Below are positions 1 to 11,029 of a stretch of DNA of 64,000 bases, in pieces. The position numbers were made by a program, and so were the translations under genes. Under the pieces are notes generated by a model, which did no database searches, was not told the origin of the DNA, and worked only from the letters and a program-made list of their open reading frames with translations. The stretch's first letter is position 1, and every line of letters begins with the position of its first letter. Source of the DNA: Chrysophaeum taylorii. Taxonomy: Eukaryota > Sar > Pelagophyceae > Pelagomonadales > Pelagomonadaceae. The stretch covers positions 62,001 through 126,000 of the forward strand of contig JAQMWT010000331.1 of assembly GCA_029834535.1 (NCBI GenBank), in the 5' to 3' direction.

Positions 1-690
1 CCTGTGTGTTTGTAGTAGGAGGAGTTGCCTTTGGGGTGGGAGCAGTAACAACAGTATGGTGTTGTGGCTCCACGTAGTTTAACGACTTTTCGGTCGAGGA
101 TAGATGAACGTCTACATCATAAATGATGTCTTCTGCAAACATGAGCTGTTCGTTTAGACGAAGTAAACTACTGTTGTCCTCAGTAGATGTCGTTGACAGA
201 ATGTCAGCTGATTGTAATAGAGTCTCAAATAACTTGTTGATATTCTGTTGTAGCTGAGCCGTGGTATCATTATCTGTCACATGCTTCGTGAGTTCGCTAC
301 ACTGTTCTCGCAGGGTGTTTAAGGTGTGGTTTGTTCGATCTAATAATTTCATGTTAGACCGAGAGGACCTGTCAAAAGTGCGGGGGTAAATTGGACGGTC
401 ATGGGACTGTCCGGCAGTTTTCTTGGTGACGTAAGAATCACCAGAACGATAATACGATAAATCGCTGCGAGAGAAAGGCTGGCGAGCATCATTAGAGTTA
501 CGCAAGCGTCTAGCATTAAACGTGGAAGATGTACCAGGTTGGGACGAAGTGATGAAGGCGAGTGTGTTAGCAGTTTGAGTCAGACTTTTGTCTGATGAGT
601 CCAAAGTGTGTAAGTAGTAACTTTGGCTTTGGTTGAGATGATAAACCTTTGCCAAGAAACATTCTAAGCGTGTTCAACCCATTTGATGCT

Positions 691-894
691 AACCCTGATC
701 GCCGACTGCGGTTGCGATTGATGAAAGCCTTCCGAGGTTGGCACCTATTCGAGCCGGAACGTTCGCAGTTTGAAGACGGAAGGTTATCGACGAGTTGGTT
801 GTCAGTCACATCGCGGTCTCCTCGTCGCATGGCGACAAGGATGGTCACTCTTTGGCGCTTCGTCTACTGATTCTATAGAAAGTGGTAGTTAGTT
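691..894 (+). repeat. SINE-like repeat copy inside A1
   Basis: A shortened member of the repeat family that begins CCCTTACCCTGATCGCC and ends in TTAG repeats; fuller copies lie at 44,327, 44,847 and 48,286. It interrupts sequence that is continuous in element A near 58,270-58,310, so it inserted after A1. Its 5' end starts at ACCCTGATCGCC, its tail is degenerate, and I could not define a target-site duplication. Confidence 0.7.
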
Positions 895-2079
895 TTATAC
901 TACATTATATAAGCATAATGCGCATTCTAAGATATAGCTAGGGTTGGTACACAATCGTTCAGCTTCTGGCACAGGTCGAGATGAAGATCGGGTTTCGTAC
1001 ATATAACACCAATCTACCCAACCACGATCGTAACGGTTGTTGCTGGTATTATCGGCATAATGCCGATGTATCTCTTCATAGATTTTTCTGCAAAGAGTGC
1101 CAAAGTCGAATTGAAGGTCAGTCTCTTCCTGGTTAAGTTGGTAAGAGATTTGCCTAAATGCTAGGACAGCTTCGATAAATACATGGACATACCAGTTAGG
1201 ATTATAAACAACAGAGTTAAATTGCTGTTTCAAATAGGACACATCAGTAGTCGTAACAGACTCGTAGTGACTAAAGGCGATGAGCATAATAGCTCGAGCC
1301 TTGTTGGGTAAATAACTTTTGTTGTATACCTCATTGATGGCGGGCCAGGCCGCAAGTGCCGGTTTTCCAACACTTTCAAGATTGAAGTAAGTATGCAAGA
1401 ATGTAGCGTACGTGTTATGATAAGTGTGCCAGTCAGCTGCAGTTAACTAAAACATGGCAACAGGGGCACGAACACGGGTGTCGAAAGCTAGTGCCTTCGG
1501 GTGCGCGCGATTTAAGATTCGTTCCTCTTCTAAGAAACGAGCATTGATTTCAGGACGTAATGCCTTGACTTCATAGTCGTAACAGACAGTAGTTAGCTGA
1601 GCTACTTCTGCATCAGGTAAGTGGGGGAAAGCTTCGTTGGTGAAATGCCATTCCTGATACTCAGGGGGCAATTCATCAACAGCTAAACGGAGATCAGCAG
1701 CCCTATCGGTCTTCCATTCCAGGAAAACGCGATCGAGAATTTGATTCCGGAGGATCTCGTAGTCCTTGCATGACCGAGTATATGCTTCGTACGAGTCGTA
1801 CTCGAGGAAAGCATCGGCATGACTGGACCGTAACAATTGCTTAATGTGCTTGATTTGCAAGGATACCTTGCGGTTCTGAAGCTGAAATCGATTTCCATCG
1901 TTAAGAAACTCAACTACAGGAGCTTCGAGCTTCAATATATCCGCACCTGTGATCGCCTTGGGTGCGGCTCGTGCTGCGTGTTCTGCCATAGCAGTTGACG
2001 GGGAACCTGTGGGTTCAGTCACGCAGTTGACACTGTCTAGACATTCTAAGGGGGTCTGTCTATCGGTGTCTATGTACAC
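895..2079 (-). pseudogene. gag-like region of A1
   Basis: Two minus-strand reading frames (1447-2079 and 895-1398) encode the same helix-rich protein as the gag region of element A (58,847-59,482 and the start of 56,619-58,859). There is no zinc knuckle in the visible part. It is assigned as gag from its position just after the LTR, PBS and leader and ahead of a protease-like region in the fuller copy. The coding sequence is interrupted, including by a SINE-like insertion. Confidence 0.65.
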
Positions 2080-2496
2080 TCATCGTTTTCGATGGAAAGA
2101 TGTCTATTTGACGACTGTGCAAGCTGTGAGTCCAGAGTAGTGTCGCTAAGCGTAGTCACTCAGGCAGCTGGTTAGTTTTGGTGCTCTCAAGGAGCTTGTT
2201 AAGTGCATTGCCATGGAATGTACGAGTGGACGTACCCAAAATATTCCATAACATGTGTGCAAGAGTACAGGTTAGCCAATTACACACACATCAACATTGA
2301 CATGACAATACGATGCTATGAACAGGTGCACACAAGGTTACACGATCACGTGTGCAAAAAAATATTATATACAGCCCAATGGTAATGGCGATATATTGAC
2401 AAGTGTGTTTTCGTGGCGAGGCTGTGTCGGCGCGGTAACGACCCAATACCCATAGGTTACGTGCACGTTTTAACACATGGTTTCTCAGGGACCCGC

Positions 2497-2510
2497 CTGG
2501 GCCCATAACC
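2497..2510 (-). other. Primer-binding site of A1 (initiator tRNA-Met anticodon arm)
   Basis: The plus strand reads CTGGGCCCATAACC, identical to the anticodon arm of eukaryotic initiator tRNA-Met (CAT is the anticodon), and directly abuts the LTR, which begins TGCAGAG. Drosophila copia is primed by a 5' half of this tRNA in the same way. Confidence 0.8.
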
Positions 2511-2824
2511 TGCAGAGCATTTAGCAAGCAGTGGTAAGTCACCTGGGAAACCATCCCGTCTCATCGTGAACGTCTGGAAGTAGTTAATTCGGGAATGAAA
2601 AGGTATGTTCCCTATATCCTCAGAACACGACAGGCGGCATCTAGAACTACACGAGAAAGGTAAAGTGTATAGTGCTACATACCTCGGGACGCGCTAGACC
2701 ATGATGATGAGCGTAGGCACAAATCAGAGGACTATTTGATTGTGTAGAAAGGAAGAAGAAGGGTAAGGAAGAGATCACGTTCTCAACGGACGGATAAGGG
2801 TAAGAGGCAGCAGATTTCTCTGCG
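2511..2824 (-). repeat. 5' LTR of A1
   Basis: About 314 bp, homologous over its length to 47,401-47,715 and over most of its length to 59,907-60,186. On the plus strand it starts TGCAGAG next to the primer-binding site and ends near CTCTGC, an inverted terminal pair. The right edge meets coding sequence of element B. Confidence 0.8.
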
Positions 2825-4430
2825 CTGTGAAATTATTGGCGCGTGCCAATCGCGAGTTGAGTAGTGTCGAATGCGATCGAGTCGTGGATCGTACACGAGC
2901 ATATTAGCAAATCCACGAATGGTAGGAGTGGGAGTGTATATAGAATGAACTTTGGCACCCATCTTCCTATCGCTTGATGTTATAAAGCCCAAATATCTGC
3001 TTTGGGACAAATGCATGTCACTTAAAGCAAACATTTTATCGATAAACTCGAGACGATTTTCCTGAGGGTAGAAGACAAAAGAATCGTAAAAACAGGAGAA
3101 GTATAGGAAACCAGTGTTTGTACTAGACGACGCGTGTCTTGATTTTCATTATTATGATGGTATGCTTGGCAAAGCCAAAGAAAACCGGTAACAGGATCGA
3201 GAGAAGCAGTCTTATCGATTCCGGCATCATGTGTTAGGAAGGTGTAGGTTTCGCCAAAAGCATTTATATGTGCCTGGTATTTAGAAGAGGAGTTAGAAAC
3301 TGTTATGTCTCCGCCTGTATGTCTTCCACCGGTGATGTAAATGATGGAGGAAGTAGAGGATTTATTTAAGAATAACCTGTGAGATGGTTGGTTAGATTCG
3401 ATAGTTGTAATACGAAAGGACACAGGTAATGTGATGGATTTAGGGAATAAACGTCCCATAATATTATAGAGGAGCACAAAAGCTTTGAGTTCAATAGGGG
3501 ATCTCATGCAAGCAAGTGGTTTTCTTGAATTAGTCAAGAATCCCAGGCGAAAGTTAGAAATGCCCTCCATTTCATCTTGACTGGATGTTCGACTGTTTTA
3601 TTAGAGTGCAGACGAAGGAACAGCATAGTTAAGGTTTCAAGCTCAGTCACAGTTAAGCGCACGGATCCTGTGCGACTGAAAATATTGTAGGTTTTAGGTG
3701 TGGACACGAATGGTATGTCAGGAAAGACCTGCGTCCAAGGTTCGTCGACTATTAACTTGCGACTGATGGAATTAGCGTGGTCTGCAATGTCCAGAAAGGA
3801 AGTGACTCGTTTGTTAGGCCATGAAAGCAGATCAAGATGGCCGGTGTTATATTTGCGTGCAACGAGGATCCATCTTTCTCTGGCTTGATAATCTCCACAT
3901 AGATAGCATGGAAATCGGTCACATATATCCACCGTATAGTGCATCGTTGAGAAGATGAGATTAGCAACTCGTATATGATCTTCATACGATGCGGAGTGTG
4001 GTGGAGTCATTTCCATGAAGAGAACAAGCGGCTTTAAAAGCTCAAGTACACTTAGAGCACTTGGAAACAAGGAATCATCCATATCACGCTCGAAGGTGGA
4101 AATGGATCTCCCATTGATTATGTTGCGATTTGTGCATGGTGATGTCAATTCCACTATATCAGTGTAATATCGTGCACGTTCAACGTCCGATGCTCGATGG
4201 AGATATGTCAAAAACTTAGGTAGGGATGGGAAAACTTCGATGGAATTACCAAAACGTCTTCGTAGCATGTGCGTGATATTGTCGTCGCTCTCAACAAGAA
4301 CTTTAACGTTGATGTTGATTTGCAAGTCATTAGAAGCGCAAGCCAAGAATGCAGGAGTGGACATCCCAGAGCAAAGTAGAGTTACAGTAGGTGTTCGTGG
4401 GCTAGGAGACGAAGTTACTGTATGGAGCAA
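2825..4430 (-). pseudogene. C5-cytosine DNA methyltransferase-like region of element B
   Basis: Minus-strand frames 3534-4430 and 3022-3570, continuing to 2825, align with the methyltransferase region of A. Seen in order: LLCSGMSTPAF (motif I position), VLVESDD (motif II, acidic residue for the cofactor), a DIVEL...PC segment (motif IV position), FMEMTPP (motif VI position) and GDYQARERWILVARKY (motif VIII, compare G-x-x-Q-x-R-x-R). Further on come a target-recognition-like stretch and YSTRDW near motif IX, just before the A1 insertion. Known family: DNA methylases transferring a methyl group to cytosine C5. Activity cannot be judged; this copy is a fossil. Confidence 0.7.
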
Positions 4431-5772
4431 ACGTGTAGTAACCTTGCGTCATACAGGAGGTGAAATGCTTGCGTATGTAAGGCAGCTGCGAATGCATTGA
4501 CTCCAGGATGGTTTTAAGCCATGGGACGTAAATTACGCGTTCCATGAGGGTGGAATATAGTTTAAGCATTTCGCGTTGTTCATTAAAAGCACATAGTCTG
4601 AACTGTAGTGAGCGAAGTTCCATTTTACGCGCTTTTGCTTGTTGTAGCGAGTAAATTGGTAGAGTTGGCAACAGGTTACTGAGTCTAAACAAAGTAATCT
4701 TGACATTATCATCAATTTTACTCTGGATAGATGATTGTCCTTTAAATTCAACTCCATAAAGATGTATACCAAGTTTATCTTCTCCCCATTGAGTCATACT
4801 GATGATGTGCAGATCGGGATCGTTATGGTCGTTTTGCTTGGGTAGAAAAAGCGCAACGTCTAGCTTTACATATCCCACATTTGGATGCTTTGGGAGAGCG
4901 GGAATGACGGTCCTTATAATCATAGCATGTGTGATTCTCTGCGTATCCGTAGCAGTCTGGATAGCAGGTGATAAGGACTCGGGTAGCTTTGCGATGTGGA
5001 TAGGATCAGCATAACGTTTAAAGTTAATTACATGTTGAGAAGCACATGTGTCAGCATATCCTGGCGTAGTCATTAGCGGCAAATTGTACTCGTTGTACAG
5101 TTTAAGCATTGTTGCATAACAGGCATGTGTTGAGCTTTGACCAAACACGTACTGTGTCATGAAACTTTGCGTTTGTTCGGAAGGCACAACGACGAGTGTA
5201 AAACCAGTATTTAATTTTGGTAGCAACACAGGGGGATCTGTACCATATTCATTATCTTCGTTGGGTAGATTACTGGGGAGCTCAGAGTGCGAGGAAGTTT
5301 CCCGAGCTCGACGACGAACGATAGCATTCTGAGCTTTAGCATTTATGTGCTGCAATAGCGGCTGAGGGATGTTATCGATTTCATCATCTTTAATGGACAG
5401 AAAAGTGTGGAACATTTTCTCTGTATCAGCAGTCCCCCTCTGCTCCGCATCACTGGGGGACGCTTCAGGAGCAGATGTTTCAGTTTGATACTTTTCTTCT
5501 GAAACAAGAGATTCCTTATCGGCTTCTAAGAGGTTCGATATGGTATTGGACATAGTATCAACTCGAGATAAGTAGAGATGAATGGCTTCGTCAGAATCTA
5601 AGGACTGTGTCGAAGCTTGAGAAGCGGTTGTCCAGAGAGTACTCAATAAGCTTTTCATTTCCTCCTGTACCATTTTAGAGTCGGTAGAAGGGTTGGGATT
5701 CGCTTCCTGTAATTTACCAAACAGGTGGCGAAGACGATCAACTTGATAAGTAGCCCGGTACATAAGAGACAT
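4402..5772 (-). CDS. Element B gag tail and aspartic-protease-like region
   Basis: A 456-residue frame. The N-terminal part is helical, acidic and Ser/Glu-rich. Around residues 240-260 lies GYADTCASQHV, which resembles the D-T/S-G-A active-site loop of retropepsins, followed by the sheet-rich segment HPNVGYVKLDVALFLP, matched in element A by HPQVGYVKIDFALCL. Between gag and the methyltransferase region it occupies the protease slot of a copia polyprotein. No expression evidence. Confidence 0.55.
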   Translation of the reverse strand: MSLMYRATYQVDRLRHLFGKLQEANPNPSTDSKMVQEEMKSLLSTLWTTASQASTQSLDSDEAIHLYLSRVDTMSNTISNLLEADKESLVSEEKYQTETSAPEASPSDAEQRGTADTEKMFHTFLSIKDDEIDNIPQPLLQHINAKAQNAIVRRRARETSSHSELPSNLPNEDNEYGTDPPVLLPKLNTGFTLVVVPSEQTQSFMTQYVFGQSSTHACYATMLKLYNEYNLPLMTTPGYADTCASQHVINFKRYADPIHIAKLPESLSPAIQTATDTQRITHAMIIRTVIPALPKHPNVGYVKLDVALFLPKQNDHNDPDLHIISMTQWGEDKLGIHLYGVEFKGQSSIQSKIDDNVKITLFRLSNLLPTLPIYSLQQAKARKMELRSLQFRLCAFNEQREMLKLYSTLMERVIYVPWLKTILESMHSQLPYIRKHFTSCMTQGYYTFAPYSNFVS

Positions 5773-5944
5773 ATTAGAGCGTGCATTGCGGTTAGAGGAA
5801 GGTGAGTAGACAGGACGATCGAAGCTGGTACCTTTGACGTTATAATTTGAGGGTGGACGATAGTACGACGTGTCACGGGGTGAAATTGTCGATGCTTTGT
5901 CTTTGCATTACGAAGCTTACGAGCGTTGAAGCCAGACTGTCCAG

Positions 5945-6944
5945 CTACAGTGCTAACAACGAGTAAGCGTTGTTTAGAGAGTCGTGGGATTGATGAATAG
6001 TATCCATCAATAATACCTTAGGTGGCTTGGTAGCGGTAGTACCAGGGATGTAAGGGATCCAGGAAGCGGGTTTATCCAAGCGTCGGTTAGAAGAAAACTT
6101 TGTTTCATTGTATATCTTTAACAAGAATTCCAATAGTGGACGAACGTCGTTAGGATCAACTAGCTTTAACAATTCGGGATCGTGACTCGAGTTGTTACCA
6201 GAGCGTGTCTCGTAGAGTTTACACCATTCCAATAAAGATTGAGAATAGCGCTCGTGATCCGAGGGATTAGCATATAGACGGTAGATCTCCTCGTGAGCTT
6301 TAAGAGTGATTATGGAGTTATTAAATTGGATTGATGCTTCATCATTATTTAATTGCTTTGCCTGAGACTGGAAGGCAAGGAGTTGTTCGACAAAAACATG
6401 GGCATACCAATTAACATTTAGAGACATTCGATTAAACTGAGATTTAAGCTCAGTTACATCTGTACAAGACACTGTCTCATAGTAATGGTAAGCTAAAAGC
6501 ATTACAGCACGTAATTTACTTAGGATGTGCAGTAATTGCATAAATCTTCTTTAGTTGAGGCCACATAGCGAGAGCGGGCTTTTCTTGGGACTCCAAGTTA
6601 AAGAATGTGTACAAGAAACCAGCATAAGTTTCGCAGTGTTTGATCCAGTCGGCATTAGAGAGACCTGTAAAGGATATGTTAGTTAAAGATGAATCATACA
6701 CAATTGATTTAGGGAATCGGGTATCTAATAAAGTGAGGACACGTTTGACATCCTTATTTAATTCAGGACGAACGAGATTATACGACTCTTGGTAATAAAG
6801 TCGTTCGAGATTGTTACGGACATCAACTGTTAGTTGATGGGAAGAGTTGACGTGCCAAGTCTTTAAATGTTCGGGCAGGGCATCTTCATTAATGCAGATG
6901 TAATTCGTTAATTTTCTCGGATATCCATCTTGAAAAGATGGCAT
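5945..6944 (-). pseudogene. gag-like region of element B
   Basis: Two overlapping minus-strand frames (6516-6944 and 5945-6541) align with the gag region of A: for example NVNWYAHVFVEQLLAF against NPNWYVHVFIEAVLAF, and the downstream WCKLYETRSG against WCYMYETRS. No zinc knuckle is visible. Interrupted, treated as fossil. Confidence 0.6.
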
Positions 6945-7122
6945 CTACTTCGTTATAAAAGAATTTGGCTGTATTCCGGAGCATTCCGGATATTGGTATT
7001 TTTTAGGAGAAGTATCGTGACTGATCAAGGTAGGTTGGAGGATTGATAAACAGATTCGACACATAAGAATGAAGGGTTTCTCACGTGCGGGTTATATGTA
7101 CAGTACGCTATTTTAAACGTGG

Positions 7123-7287
7123 GCTTATTTACTAGACCAGCTTGATGGTCACTCTCCGCCGACCGACCTTTCGGCGCTCCTCGTCTACAGGCCCGTGATT
7201 CCGGACTGGCTCCTGTCGGTCCGGCCTGGCTCCCATGCTCGGGAGAGGTCTGAAGTTAGTTAGTTAGTTAGCTTATTTACAAGACCA
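7123..7287 (+). repeat. 5'-truncated SINE-like insertion with target-site duplication
   Basis: The 3' end of the (TTAG)n repeat family occupies 7140-7270. It is flanked by a 17-bp direct repeat, GCTTATTTACTAGACCA at 7123-7139 and GCTTATTTACAAGACCA at 7271-7287, with one mismatch. Truncation at the 5' end, a microsatellite tail and a target duplication of this size are what target-primed reverse transcription by a LINE leaves. It sits in the leader of element B. Confidence 0.85.
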
Positions 7288-7628
7288 AACAAATGAGCAT
7301 GCTATTTAAACAAGATGACTTGAGACTGAAGAATGGATTAGTTCTCGAGCAGTCAGTCTTTTGTTGGGGAATGGGAGGGAAAGCCCGTACAAGTTTCCGC
7401 GGCTTGTATAGGAAAAAATTTTAATTTTAATGCTTATGCGAGTGCATGTGACCAGTGACCGACCCAACTCGGTCACAAACCAAATTAACTGGTGGGCACA
7501 TACCGTCACACAACAAATATGTACTGTAGACCACCGCCAAACACATTGTCGCATTGTACTCGTGATCAGGCGTAAATTGATCACTCCATTTAGACGTACA
7601 ACACAGTTGGGCTGACACACCTACGCAT

Positions 7629-7642
7629 CTGGGCCCATAACC
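7629..7642 (-). other. Primer-binding site of element B
   Basis: CTGGGCCCATAACC on the plus strand, the same 14 bases as in A1 and A, next to TGGAGAG, which resembles the TGCAGAG LTR start of A. It matches the anticodon arm of initiator tRNA-Met. Confidence 0.75.
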
Positions 7643-7871
7643 TGGAGAGATTTGACCCTCTCCGGGTACATGGTAGAGACTGCGTGCAGTCTTGGGCGTG
7701 TACTGACCATTCCGCTTGTCACATGCTACTACACAAGGTAGGGATTTATTTAAGCCCTAACTCCTTAAGGACATTAGGTCCCATAGAAGCGTTTGCACTA
7801 ACAACGAGGAACGAAGCCTCTGTTAATTAAACAGAAAACCCCGTACCTAGAGGGTATGGGTAGATTCAACA
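7643..7871 (-). repeat. Candidate 5' LTR of element B
   Basis: The left edge is fixed by the primer-binding site. The right edge is inferred: read on the minus strand the segment would begin TGTTGAATC and end CTCTCCA, giving TG...CA ends and a length (229 bp) usual for copia elements. An AT-rich TTAAATAAATC stretch lies inside. No second copy is present to confirm the right edge. Confidence 0.45.
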
Positions 7872-9700
7872 TAGTCTGCATTGTCTCTAGCCCTGTTGAG
7901 AGACGTTCTCCCTTGTTTCCCCAAGCTTGAGAGACTGGACCGGGACGGAAGGTGTTCAAGGTTAGTATTAGCGCCGCAGAGGCCACCAAACATGTGCTCA
8001 AGACCCTTCGTGACCCCTAGAGGCACAGAGACCGTCGATACGACTGGTGGCAGTTTTGCTTTCCGCCTTGGTTTCAGCCAATCATCCAATAGAGAAGAAG
8101 GTATGCCCTGCGCGCCGAGGCGATGGGCCCAGCGAGCATCGATATGCGGGGACTCACTGCGGGAACTCGCGAGGTTATCGACCCTACATTAGCGCGATGC
8201 ACATGTTGGTCGGCTTTATGCACGCTTCAGCACAACCAACCTGACTCGGCATCGATCAAGCGTTCCGAGCCTCGCGGAGAGCGTCTGCGTCTGCGGACAA
8301 CTGTCGGAAATATCGTTCTCACCGCAGTCGCCCACCTTATCGACCGTCTTATGCCGCAACGGGAACACCGAAGAACAACGAAAGTGGTCATTGCGCACCC
8401 CTGAATATTATAGTAACATCGACCAGCCTTCCCCTAATATTCGACTCGCAGCAACGAGGCAGCAGCGAGGCAGCAGCGAGGCAGCAGCGAGGCAGGTCAC
8501 GCCGTAGGTATATGTCGATAGATCGACGAGGAGGAGGCCCTCGGGGACTGCCACAGTGCGCGTAAATACGGGCTAGCGGGTAGAGTCCGCGTTGGGCACG
8601 GCATGTGCGTAGCAATCCGCTTTGCCCCGGACAAGTTACAGGAGACACTTTACGCAGTAAATTTGTACAACGCTCAAGGCAAAATGTTTCCATCAAAGAC
8701 AGTATAAGCTCACCAATACCTACGTAATACCGCTTTGTCGTAAAATAAGGTCTCTGGAGTATTATGGGGGGCTCAAACAACGGGATTGGACACGGTGCTC
8801 ACCAACGCTGCCTGCACGACACATAGTACTAGCACGCGCGCGCGCGTGCAGACTGCACTAAACCAGACCCACGCCGACCCTCCCCGAGCTCCCCCAATTC
8901 CCACTTCCCTGGAGTAGTCGGTGCTTAGCATATTATTTGTCGGGAGTCTCGAGTCGAGTGAGCTGTGGTTGGCGCTCGCATGGAAGCCCCTCGGGCAGAG
9001 CAGAGCAGGCCGTTTCAACGCGCCACGATGATCAACTTACACGACGACATCACGACATCGTCCTGGTTCAACGCGAGTTCAGCCTTCTTGACCTTGGGCT
9101 TGAGGCCAGGATTGGCTCGCTTGACGTCGGATTCAACACGCGTGGCGGGAATCCGGTTGCGACAAGGCCCGATAACGACAGCCAGCCTCCCTGGGCGGCC
9201 ATTGCACGACGAGGACTTGTGCATGGTGTTGTGCTTTTGGAGTCGAGAGGACGGATCGTATGAGGATCCACTGTACACCTAGTGGTGGTGGTTTTCGAGG
9301 ACGAAGACGTAGTAAGAACCGTTGTTTACGGACTCATCGTTCATCATGCCCAAGTCGGCTCGACGAGAGCGGCGCGGCATCCTTCGTCGCTATGGCGGCG
9401 TACCTTCATCGCATCGCAGTCGGTTGCCTCGGCTACAGGTTTGCGCTTGGAGAGCTTGATGCAAAGGCGCAAACACGCCAGCAGTGCGATAGAGTCGTCG
9501 CTTCGCTGGGGCGCTCGTCTTCGTTATCGACGAATGCGCAGTCATCACCCTTATAACATCGTCGACATCGCTATCACGGTCGCTCCATTTAATGGAGTCC
9601 ATACTGCTGTCAAATCGAAGCGCTCTGGATCCCCCATATCTTCTTCTCTGAAACGGCGTGAAGACCGTGAGTTTTTTTAAGTCGACTACAAGTGCAGGCC
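7872..9700. other. Region without a recognised gene
   Basis: Short overlapping frames occur on both strands (for example 9282-9680 plus, 9015-9278 minus), but none shows a family motif or a sensible start. It contains a short minisatellite (8448-8495) and an alternating CG tract near 8832-8848. It probably holds decayed intergenic or transposon sequence; I cannot name it. Confidence 0.5.
8448..8495. repeat. 11-bp minisatellite
   Basis: The unit GAGGCAGCAGC is repeated about 3.6 times from 8456 to 8495, with a degenerate extra copy to its left. Confidence 0.9.
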
Positions 9701-9982
9701 AGTAAGTTCACCTAGTCCCAATCGCTAACCCCAGTAAGTTCACCTGGTCCCAGTAAGTTTCATATAAGTTCACCTGGTCAGTAAGTTCACCTAGGTCACA
9801 CCAACTCCTTTGACCTCGTCGCTCTCGCCTCCGCCAATCTAAGCTGCTTTGATCCGCACGCGCCGCCAACCTTTTAGTTTACTCTAAAAACCCTTTACTC
9901 TAAAAACCCCAGTATGTTCACCTGGTCCCAGTTTCACCTGGTCACTCAGCTCACCTAGTCCCAATCTCCAACCCCTGCAAGT

Positions 9983-10600
9983 TCACGTGGTCCCAGTAAG
10001 TTCACCTACAGTGCGCGTGTAGACGCCGTGAGGGGGCTTATCGGTATTGCGCAGCACGTGTGGGGTAGGGTGGAGTCGTCGACCCAGATGAGTATATCCT
10101 CGGGGATGCCGATCGACAGAGAGCCACGTAGAGCTGGACGTGGCAAAAGACGGGCTTGGGAAAGAGGACGCCGACCTCGCGGGGCGTCTGGCCCTGGCTC
10201 TTGTTGATCGTTTGGCGTAGGCGGGCCTTAAGCGATACAGGTTGGAGGAGCCTCGGTGACAACGACACGATCGATCATGTATCTGGTACCGTTGCAGTGG
10301 CCGTGCGACGGGTCGAGGTTGCGAAGACATTAAGCTCGCGATCAAAGTCAGCATGCCGTTGGTTGTCAGGGAGTTGAAAACTCTACTGTAAAGAGCGAGG
10401 CGTCGTCTTCCGACCCAGCCTAGTCAGCCGAAAAGAACTCCGACGCCTCGTTTTCGGGAAAAAAAGGCCGCGGTCATGCGCGCGTTGTCAGCATCGACAA
10501 CATCGTTTCGACGGGGCGTGAGAATGGCGCGCTGAAAGAGCCGCCGCGGGTCGTGGAAATAGTCTGCGAGGTCGCCGTAGACGGCTTGGAGGATCACTGT
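9983..10600 (-). pseudogene. PIF1/Helitron-type helicase C-terminal fragment, unit 1
   Basis: The minus strand retains the tail of a superfamily-1B helicase. The part ahead of the final motifs is recognisable in other units as AILTPRRNDVVDADNARM (compare the ILTP...N in PIF1/Helitron helicases). In this unit the last motifs read KARLRQTINKSQGQTPREVG and QLYVALCR (motif VI, QLYVALSR in the family). The two parts lie in different frames, so the gene is broken. The helicase N-terminus and the Rep domain are absent. Confidence 0.7.
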
Positions 10601-11029
10601 CTGGCTCTCGCGCCTACCTGATCCTTACTCTCGCGCCTACCTGATCCTTACCCTAAATCGAGGGACAGACAGACAGACAAACAAACATCTGTCGATTAGT
10701 AGTTAGGACAAGTGCAGGCCAGTAAGTTCACCTAGTCCCAATCTCTAACCCTAGTAAGTTCAGGTCTGGTCCCACTAAGTTCACCTGGTCAGTTAGTTCA
10801 CTTAGTCCCAATCTCTATCCCGGCGTAAACCCACTCGTGCTCACGCCCACTCACCCCACTCTCCTTTGAGCTCGTCGCTCTCACCTCCGCTAATCTACGC
10901 TGCTTTGATCCGCACGCGCCGCCAGCCTTTGAGTTTGAGTTGTCAAAAAACTCCAGTAAGCTCACCTGGTCCCAGTAAGTTCACCTGGTCACTCACTTCA
11001 CCTAGTCCCAATCTCAAACCCCAGTAAGT

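Larger units (their letters stand above)
1..2824 (-). mobile_element. Ty1/copia-type retroelement copy A1 (5' part, runs off the left edge)
   Basis: This is the 5' part of a copia-type element read on the minus strand: 5' LTR at 2511-2824, primer-binding site at 2497-2510, a leader, then gag-like coding sequence to the window edge. It matches 57,588-60,180 (element A) almost base for base outside a SINE-like insertion at 691-894, so A and A1 belong to one recently active family. Its LTR abuts the methyltransferase region of element B, so A1 inserted into B. The rest lies outside the window. It looks like a fossil with several breaks. Confidence 0.8.
2825..7871 (-). mobile_element. Ty1/copia-type retroelement B, diverged relative of A
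   Basis: Read on the minus strand: candidate 5' LTR (7643-7871), primer-binding site (7629-7642), leader with a SINE-like insertion, gag-like region (5945-6944), protease-like region (4402-5772) and a cytosine-methyltransferase-like region (2825-4430). It is cut at 2825 by A1, so its integrase and reverse transcriptase should lie left of the window. Its proteins align with those of A along their length but are clearly diverged, so B is a separate family with the same gene order. Appears broken in several places. Confidence 0.75.

Noticed and set aside
2497-2510. Possible initiator tRNA-Met gene fragments at 2497, 7629 and 59,893
   Set aside because: Only the anticodon arm is present, always next to an LTR edge; they are primer-binding sites, not tRNA genes.
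8773-9018. Short ORFs near the CG-repeat tract
   Set aside because: Low-complexity, overlapping on both strands, no motif.
9015-9278. Possible Tc1/mariner-type transposase remnant
   Set aside because: A faint lysine-rich resemblance only; no catalytic motif or terminal inverted repeats.
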